A model generated the notes under the pieces. It was not told where the DNA came from. It worked only from the letters and a program-made list of their open reading frames with translations, and did not search any database. Of a DNA stretch of 56,043 bases, positions 51,444-56,043 are shown in pieces. The position numbers were made by a program, and so were the translations under genes. The stretch's first letter is position 1; each line of letters starts with the position of its first letter. Source of the stretch: an uncultured Bacilli bacterium (GTDB taxonomy: Bacteria > Bacillota_I > Bacilli_A > RF39 > UBA660); the NCBI GenBank assembly GCA_947632545.1, contig CANRPP010000005.1:1-56043 (forward strand), read 5' to 3'.

Positions 51444-52917
51444 ATATTACTATAGCAATCATATTGTTAGAACCTTTATTAACTACTTTAGTTAGTGTTT
51501 GTTGTAGTTTTAATCTAATATTATCAGGCATTAAATTTATTTTAGACTGAATTCCTTCTTGTACAATATTATCTAAACTTCTACCAAATATTTCACTACT
51601 CCAAATACTTTTTGGATTAGTTTTATAATCTTTCATCAAATAGTCAATTAGTTCTTTACTTTGAACTTCACTACCTATAATTGGTTCAAAAGTAGATTCT
51701 ACATCAACTCTAATCATATGTATAGATGGTGCTATTGCTTTTAATTTAACACCATATCTAGGTCCTTGTTTAACAATTTCTGGAGTATTTAATTTCATAT
51801 CATCAAGTGAAGGTACAGCAACGCCATATCCAGTTTGTTTAACCATTTTTAAAGCATATTTTATTTGGTCATATTCACGTTTTGCAATATTAAAATCTTG
51901 GAATAATGCTAATAAATCTGCTTTATTGTTAACATCAACATCTATTATTTCTGTAAGAGTTTCATTATATAAATTAGGTGGAGCAGTTAAATTAATAGTG
52001 ACTATACCTGTAGATGGGTCAACATCTGCTAAATAGCTTTTTTCAATCATAGGATTATCTAGGAAATGATTTGTAATAGAATCAATATCTCTTAATTTAT
52101 CTACTTCAACTACACTTTCTTTAATAGATTTGATATATTCTTTTTTAATTTTATGATCATGATTTAATATCGCAATCCATTCAGGCATGTTAACTTTAAC
52201 TTCTAAAACAGGGAATTCATATAGTGCTTCTTTTAAGATATTATACATATCTTTTTCACCCATTGCTTCAACACTTATAGGAATAACTGGTACATCATAT
52301 TCTTCTTTTAATGAATTAGCTAGTCTTTCAGTTTCAGGAAGAGTAGGATGTACAGAGTTTAAAATTACAATAAATGGTTTACCAATACTTTTTAACTCAC
52401 TTATGACTCTATTTTCAGCTTCCAAATAATCACTTCTATCAAATTCTCCGATAGAACCATCAGTAGTTACTACTATACCAATAGTAGAATGTTCTTTAAT
52501 AACTTTTTCAGTGCCAACTTCAGCAGCTTCTACAAAAGGTATATCTTCATTGTACCAAGGGGTTTTAACCATTCGTGGTCCATTTTCATCTTCAGCACCT
52601 ACAGCTTTATCAATAACATAACCAACACAATCAATTAATCTAATATTACAACTAAAATCATCAATTCCTATTTTAGCAGCATTATTAGGTACAAATTTAG
52701 GTTCAGTTGTCATAATAGTTTTTCCAGCTGCACTTTGAGGTATTTCATCAAGTGCTCTTTTTCTTTCATATTCATCTTCAATATTAGGAACAATTAAAGT
52801 TTCTACCATTCTTTTTATAAATGTAGATTTACCAGTTCTAACAGCACCAACAACTCCTAGATATATATCACCACCACTACGGGCAGCAATGTTTTTAATA
52901 ATTTCTTGCTTTTCCAT
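51442..52917 (-). CDS. spoIVA: Stage IV sporulation protein A (coat morphogenetic ATPase)
   Basis: 491 aa from ATG at 52917, seven bases after AAAGGAG (an ATG at 52923 is too close). Walker A GAVRTGKST (about 24-32), DEIPQSAAGKTIMTTEPKF, Walker B-like RLIDCVGYVID, VVTTDGSIGEF and NSVHPT are the SpoIVA signatures. The C-terminal region ends GSNNMIAIVI. SpoIVA polymerises with ATP on the forespore outer membrane as the base of the spore coat. A sigma-E promoter is visible upstream. Neighbours spoVIF and der match Bacillus gene order, without gpsA between. Confidence 0.97.
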   Translation of the reverse strand: MEKQEIIKNIAARSGGDIYLGVVGAVRTGKSTFIKRMVETLIVPNIEDEYERKRALDEIPQSAAGKTIMTTEPKFVPNNAAKIGIDDFSCNIRLIDCVGYVIDKAVGAEDENGPRMVKTPWYNEDIPFVEAAEVGTEKVIKEHSTIGIVVTTDGSIGEFDRSDYLEAENRVISELKSIGKPFIVILNSVHPTLPETERLANSLKEEYDVPVIPISVEAMGEKDMYNILKEALYEFPVLEVKVNMPEWIAILNHDHKIKKEYIKSIKESVVEVDKLRDIDSITNHFLDNPMIEKSYLADVDPSTGIVTINLTAPPNLYNETLTEIIDVDVNNKADLLALFQDFNIAKREYDQIKYALKMVKQTGYGVAVPSLDDMKLNTPEIVKQGPRYGVKLKAIAPSIHMIRVDVESTFEPIIGSEVQSKELIDYLMKDYKTNPKSIWSSEIFGRSLDNIVQEGIQSKINLMPDNIRLKLQQTLTKVVNKGSNNMIAIVI

Positions 52918-52940
52918 ATACATTCTCCTTTATTCATTTA

Positions 52941-52969
52941 AGCTTATGTCTAAAAAAAGGTATATATGC
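52941..52969 (-). promoter_or_regulatory. Sigma-E promoter of spoIVA
   Basis: On the minus strand, GCATATAT (52969-52962) matches the -35 KMATATW. CATAAGCT (52948-52941) matches the -10 CATACANT at six of eight positions, with a 13-nt spacer. spoIVA is a known sigma-E gene in B. subtilis. Confidence 0.65.
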
Positions 52970-52977
52970 AAGAAAAA

Positions 52978-52996
52978 AAGAACTATTTAAGTTCTT
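52978..52996 (-). terminator. Terminator of the spoVIF-type gene (minus strand)
   Basis: AAGAACT / AGTTCTT with a 5-nt loop; seven T follow on the minus strand, immediately before the spoIVA promoter. Confidence 0.82.
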
Positions 52997-53237
52997 AAAA
53001 CATTTTATCTATATCTTTAGGAACATTATCTTTAATAATAGCATTCACAATTTTATCTTCTCTTTCTTTACTAACTTCTTTACCTGTAATTGAAGATATT
53101 TCTTGTACCATATCCCTAAGCACTTTCTCATCTTTCATATTATTTGAATCTTGTAATTTCTTTGCAAGAGACATAATAGTATTTTTATCCACATTAGTTT
53201 TTTTCTCTACTTTTTTAAAAAAGCTATCTCCAAACAT
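52995..53237 (-). CDS. Stage VI sporulation protein F family
   Basis: 80 aa. FFKKVEKKTNVDKNTIMSLA, KKLQDSNNMKDEKVLRDMVQ and ISSITGKEVSKEREDKIVNAI match the small SpoVIF family, whose B. subtilis member is needed for coat assembly and resistance. AGGAGGAGT precedes the ATG. Its place between der and spoIVA is conserved in Bacillus. Upstream, CATATAAT fits a sigma-E or sigma-K -10 element but no good -35 is placed. Confidence 0.85.
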   Translation of the reverse strand: MFGDSFFKKVEKKTNVDKNTIMSLAKKLQDSNNMKDEKVLRDMVQEISSITGKEVSKEREDKIVNAIIKDNVPKDIDKMF

Positions 53238-53289
53238 AAAACTCCTCCTATATAATTATATGTAGGATGAAAAAATATGTTATATAAAA

Positions 53290-53307
53290 ATGTACCTATT
53301 AGTACAT
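53290..53307 (-). terminator. Terminator (minus strand)
   Basis: ATGTAC / GTACAT stem with a 6-nt loop, T run on the minus strand, ending the der operon. Confidence 0.7.
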
Positions 53308-53487
53308 CTTTTTTTCTTTTTTATCTAACTGTTTTTGATATTTTTCACGTTTTTTTGCAATTTCCTGACATTCCCTAGAAAATTGTTCAATAGTAATAAC
53401 CTTTTTATCATATCGATCTTGTAATATTTCTAAAGCTCTATCTAGGCTATCTAATTCAGTTTTTGGATCTTTTGGTTTAAAAAACAT
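53299..53487 (-). CDS. 62-aa charged helical protein co-transcribed with der
   Basis: Two helices with a turn: SLDRALEILQDRYDKKVITIEQFSRECQEIAKKREKYQKQL, resembling the SHOCT-like pattern (a short helix, KKxIT/S, then EFxxxxxxI). No signal peptide. AGGAGTGGTGATT precedes the ATG, which overlaps the der stop by one base, so translation is coupled. Function unknown; B. subtilis also carries small genes next to der. Confidence 0.7.
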   Translation of the reverse strand: MFFKPKDPKTELDSLDRALEILQDRYDKKVITIEQFSRECQEIAKKREKYQKQLDKKEKKMY

Positions 53488-54794
53488 TAATCACCACTCC
53501 TATTCTTAAATTGTAACACAATAGGAGTTCCTTGTAAATCAAAGCTTTCACGTAATTTATTTTCTAGATATCTTTCATATGAAAAATGAACTAATCCCTT
53601 ATTATTAACTCTTAATGTAAATTTAGGGGGTTTAATTCCTGTTTGACTAGAATAATATATCTTTAAACGTTTTCCTTTATATGAAGGTGGTTTATTTAAT
53701 TGATATGCATCTAAAATAACATCATTTAGTACACTAGTTTTTACTTCTCTTTTAATATTTTCTAAAACTTTAATAACTTCAGGCATTAATGTATGAATAC
53801 GTTTTTTAGTAAGTGCAGATAAAAATACTATAGGTGCATATGTTGCAAATTGAAATTCTGCTTTCATAAGTTTAGTAAATTCTGATATAGTAGTATCTTT
53901 AACTAAATCCCATTTATTGACAACAAATATTAAACCTTTACCACGTTCAATGGCATATCCTGCTATATGTTTATCGTGTTCGGTAATACCTTCTTCTGCA
54001 TTTATAACTACTAAACACAAATCACTAGAATCAATAGATCTCATAGAACGAATTAAACTGTATTTTTCAATGGTATCAAAAATTCGACCCTTTTTTCTCA
54101 TACCTGCTGTATCAATTAGTATATATTCTTCACCATGATATTTAAAAACAGAATTAATAGAATCTCTAGTAGTACCAGAAATATCAGATACAACAACGCG
54201 TTCCTCGTTTAATAAGGCATTAGTTAAAGAACTTTTACCAACATTAGGTCTACCAATAATACAAAATTTTAGTCTCGTATCGTTATTTTCTTTATCAATA
54301 GTATTAAAATCTATTGTGATATTATCCATTAATTCACTATAGCCAGTATTATGAATACTACTAATAGGAATATATGTATCAAAGCCTAGTTCATAAAAAT
54401 CATATATATTATTTTGAGCTGATTTAACATCAATTTTATTAATGGCAACAACAACACGTTTTTTACTCTTTCTTAAGATATCTCTAACAACTAAATCATT
54501 ATGAGTAATTCCTTCTTTACCATCAACCATAAATAATACAACATCAGCTTCTTCAATAGCAATTTCTGCTTGTATTTTTATCTCTTCATTAAAAGTTTCT
54601 TTTTCTACATCAATTCCACCAGTATCTATTAAATAAAATCGCTTATTATTATAGATGGCTTCTTGATATAATCTATCTCTAGTAACTCCAGGAGTATCTT
54701 CAACAATAGCAAGTTTTTGACCAATAACCTTATTAAAAAAGGTACTTTTACCAACATTAGGTCTTCCTACTATTGCAACAACAGGTGTAGCCAT
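53487..54794 (-). CDS. der: Ribosome-biogenesis GTPase Der (EngA)
   Basis: 435 aa, two tandem G domains and a KH-like C-terminus. First GTPase: GRPNVGKST (about 9-17), DTPGVTRDR, DTGGID, NKID. Second: GRPNVGKSS (about 181-189), DISGTTRDS, DTAGMRKKG, NKWD. C-terminal KH domain with YYSSQTGIKPPKFTLRVN. Essential for 50S assembly. GGAGGGGATATT precedes the ATG. It is divergent from the surface protein with the second poly-G promoter. Confidence 0.98.
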   Translation of the reverse strand: MATPVVAIVGRPNVGKSTFFNKVIGQKLAIVEDTPGVTRDRLYQEAIYNNKRFYLIDTGGIDVEKETFNEEIKIQAEIAIEEADVVLFMVDGKEGITHNDLVVRDILRKSKKRVVVAINKIDVKSAQNNIYDFYELGFDTYIPISSIHNTGYSELMDNITIDFNTIDKENNDTRLKFCIIGRPNVGKSSLTNALLNEERVVVSDISGTTRDSINSVFKYHGEEYILIDTAGMRKKGRIFDTIEKYSLIRSMRSIDSSDLCLVVINAEEGITEHDKHIAGYAIERGKGLIFVVNKWDLVKDTTISEFTKLMKAEFQFATYAPIVFLSALTKKRIHTLMPEVIKVLENIKREVKTSVLNDVILDAYQLNKPPSYKGKRLKIYYSSQTGIKPPKFTLRVNNKGLVHFSYERYLENKLRESFDLQGTPIVLQFKNRSGD

Positions 54795-54861
54795 AATATC
54801 CCCTCCAAACTAGGCCTATTATAACATGAAGTTTTATTTTTGTATAGTCGTTAAATTTTAT

Positions 54862-54891
54862 TTGACAAAACGCTCTGGGGGGGGGTAGAAT
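54862..54891 (+). promoter_or_regulatory. Promoter with G9 tract in the spacer (second putative phase-variable promoter)
   Basis: TTGACA (54862-54867) is followed by a spacer that ends in nine G (54877-54885), then TAGAAT (54886-54891), giving 18 bp spacing. Loss of one G would give 17. Other -10 candidates (TATAGT, TATAAG further on) are too far from this -35. The sequence from the G tract onward (TAG, then TTAT and GTATAA words) resembles the promoter at 94-124. Confidence 0.7.
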
Positions 54892-54924
54892 TATAGTATA
54901 AGATAAAAAAATACGGAGAAAGTT

Positions 54925-55860
54925 ATGAAAAGGATAGTAAAGAAAAATTATAAAATACTAATAGGTATAGTAATAGGAATAATTATATCAACAACAATAG
55001 TATATAGTGCAGAAAATATATTAACAGGAGAAGATATTTCATATGATAATAAAACAAGTGGAGAAGAAACAGTACAAGGTGCGATAGATGAATTATATGA
55101 AAAAGCAAATAAAAGTAAAGCCCCAAAACCAAATAATACAAATATAGTAGCTGTATATTATTATGATGAAACAAAAGGATCAGAAGATTTTTGTGTAACA
55201 GGAGATGAAGAAACCTGTAAAGTAAATACATGTTATTTAAATAAAGCAAAAGATAGTTGCCCATCTGGAACAATAGTAGAATATAAAGTAAATGATAATG
55301 ATACTGTAAGATTTCATGTAATGAAAGATAATGGAAGTAAAATGATATTACAAAGTCAACAAAATACACTAAATAGTATACAGTGGTATACTGAAAATAA
55401 TAATAGTTATGGTCCAACAACAGCATTAAGTGAATTGGAAAAAGCAACAGAAAATTGGGCTAATGTAAATACATTTGATTATTCAATAGGAGATGATAAA
55501 TCAACATTAGGATATTCTGGTTGTAATGGTTCTCAAGAGTGGACAACAACTCCTTATATTTTAGAAAAAAAAGGAATTAAAGCAAGAATGATAACAATGC
55601 AAGAAGTCATTAGTTTTGGATGTAATAATGAAGATAATAATAATATTGTCTCTTGTCCAATATGGATGTACAATTATTTAAAAGATTCAATAAATTTTGG
55701 GGGAACAATAAATGACTCAAATGCATTAGCTTCCTATTGGACTATGTCTACAGCAATGTGGAAAGATATTATGGCTTTTGTGATATATAAAAATACATAT
55801 AGCACTTTGAGTACTAATTTAAAATCAGGAGCCAGAGCAGTAGTAGAAATAAATAAATAA
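54925..55860 (+). CDS. Secreted surface protein, probably membrane-tethered by its N-terminus
   Basis: 311 aa, ATG after ACGGAGAAAG. Basic N-terminus and hydrophobic helix (about 9-28, ending VYSAEN), then a short motif SGEETVQGAIDELYEKANK. The exported domain has several Cys (FCVTGDEETCKVNTCYLNKAKDSC region and later SGCNGS, FGCNNE, SCPIW), suggesting disulfides. Trp-rich blocks include IQWYTENNNSYGP and ENWANVNTFDY. It ends GARAVVEINK. I recall similar multi-copy exported proteins in uncultured gut Firmicutes, of unknown function. It has no sorting signal. Its promoter carries the second G9 tract. Confidence 0.75.
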   Translation: MKRIVKKNYKILIGIVIGIIISTTIVYSAENILTGEDISYDNKTSGEETVQGAIDELYEKANKSKAPKPNNTNIVAVYYYDETKGSEDFCVTGDEETCKVNTCYLNKAKDSCPSGTIVEYKVNDNDTVRFHVMKDNGSKMILQSQQNTLNSIQWYTENNNSYGPTTALSELEKATENWANVNTFDYSIGDDKSTLGYSGCNGSQEWTTTPYILEKKGIKARMITMQEVISFGCNNEDNNNIVSCPIWMYNYLKDSINFGGTINDSNALASYWTMSTAMWKDIMAFVIYKNTYSTLSTNLKSGARAVVEINK

Positions 55861-55887
55861 AAATTTACAAAAAAGTAAGGGAAAATA

Positions 55888-55926
55888 AACTTCTTTTGCA
55901 AATAATAAAGCAAAAGGAGTTTTTTA
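55888..55926 (+). terminator. Rho-independent terminator
   Basis: AACTTCTTTTGC / GCAAAAGGAGTT stem with a 10-nt loop and T run, ending the surface-protein gene. Confidence 0.85.
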
Positions 55927-55961
55927 GTGTGAAAAAATATAAATAAAAAAGGAGAAATGAT

Positions 55962-56043
55962 ATGACAAAAGAAAAATTTTATACCTGTAGATATGACAGA
56001 GCATTTAAAGAAGTCTTTATGAATGAAAATAATAAAGATATAT
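55962..56043 (+). CDS. Rpn / PD-(D/E)XK nuclease-family protein, partial (runs off the window)
   Basis: Only the first 27 codons are inside the window. MTKEKFYTCRYDRAFKEVFM is typical of the N-terminus of Rpn-type recombination-promoting nucleases (PD-(D/E)XK transposase_31-like), with D-x-AFKEVF as the family motif. AAAAAGGAG precedes the ATG. Such genes are often multi-copy and mobile. Catalytic residues lie beyond the edge. Confidence 0.7.
   Translation, partial: MTKEKFYTCRYDRAFKEVFMNENNKDI

Noticed and set aside
54983-55447. Minus-strand reading frame of 154 codons, Leu/Tyr-rich
   Set aside because: It is a shadow of the surface-protein gene; composition (long Leu/Tyr/His runs) is that of reverse-read AT-rich coding DNA, and it has no ribosome site.
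1-56043. CRISPR array, rRNA genes, restriction systems or other defence islands
   Set aside because: No spaced direct repeats, no rRNA-like sequence and no such genes were seen; the only multi-copy-type nuclease gene is the partial Rpn gene at the right edge.

Overview
The window is AT-rich DNA from a low-GC, endospore-forming Bacillota. Visible sporulation genes are spoIVA, a spoVIF-type gene, an alpha/beta-type SASP, a Cse60-like gene, a YdcC-like lipoprotein and a small YjcZ-like protein. Gene content and order recall the Bacillus subtilis chromosome (leuS, ytqA, ytgP, trmB, ytxG/ytxH, tyrS, rpsD, ezrA, thiI, sspA, ackA, nrnA; and der, spoVIF, spoIVA). Many Lys/Asn-rich proteins, sortase-type surface proteins and a GT4 glycolipid synthase suggest an uncultured gut-type Bacilli/Erysipelotrichia-like lineage. 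That placement is inference; no 16S gene is present.

Layout. 1-1100: a sortase-anchored beta-helix surface protein behind a promoter whose spacer holds nine G. 1180-6791: a glycolysis/glycolipid operon (zinc-ribbon membrane protein, pgk, small protein, LPG-synthase-like flippase, GT4 glucosyltransferase, tpiA). 6809-9708: a YdcC-like sporulation lipoprotein with a possible sigma-E promoter, a secreted partner whose best start is AUA, an HTH protein and a degenerate thioredoxin-like protein. 9729-11201: tRNA-Asn whose terminator hairpin has been split by an IS3-family element. 11284-14454: CtpA-type protease converging on a sortase/thioester-adhesin pair. 14627-24706: fhs, an Ig-like membrane protein, NfeD/SPFH pair, YtqA-type radical SAM protein overlapping a DNA-deoxyinosine glycosylase, VanY carboxypeptidase, GH31 glucosidase.

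24725-27930: a leucine T-box controlling a small membrane protein, leuS and perhaps cse60. 28085-29854: a probable SOS-controlled pair, a BRO/DinD-like protein and a TPR protein. 29945-42553: MurJ-like flippase, two FemABX transferases, trmB, lipoprotein, acidic low-complexity protein, YtxG/YtxH-like pair, tyrosine T-box and tyrS, phosphatase, rpsD with leader. 42881-49962: ezrA, thiI, SASP, orphan zinc protease, ackA, nrnA, engB. 50068-54794: two unknown genes, then spoIVA, spoVIF, a small gene and der on the minus strand. 54862-56043: a second surface-protein gene whose promoter also carries nine G, then the start of an Rpn/PD-(D/E)XK nuclease gene cut by the window edge.

The strongest lead is the pair of G9 tracts. 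They are the only such runs seen in this AT-rich window. Both sit between a -35 and a -10 box, and each drives a secreted surface protein, which is the architecture of slipped-strand, phase-variable promoters. Other leads are the IS inside a terminator loop, the LexA-box BRO/TPR operon, two genes lacking a canonical start codon, a sortase without the usual catalytic Arg, and two nearly identical T-box 3' halves serving different amino acids.
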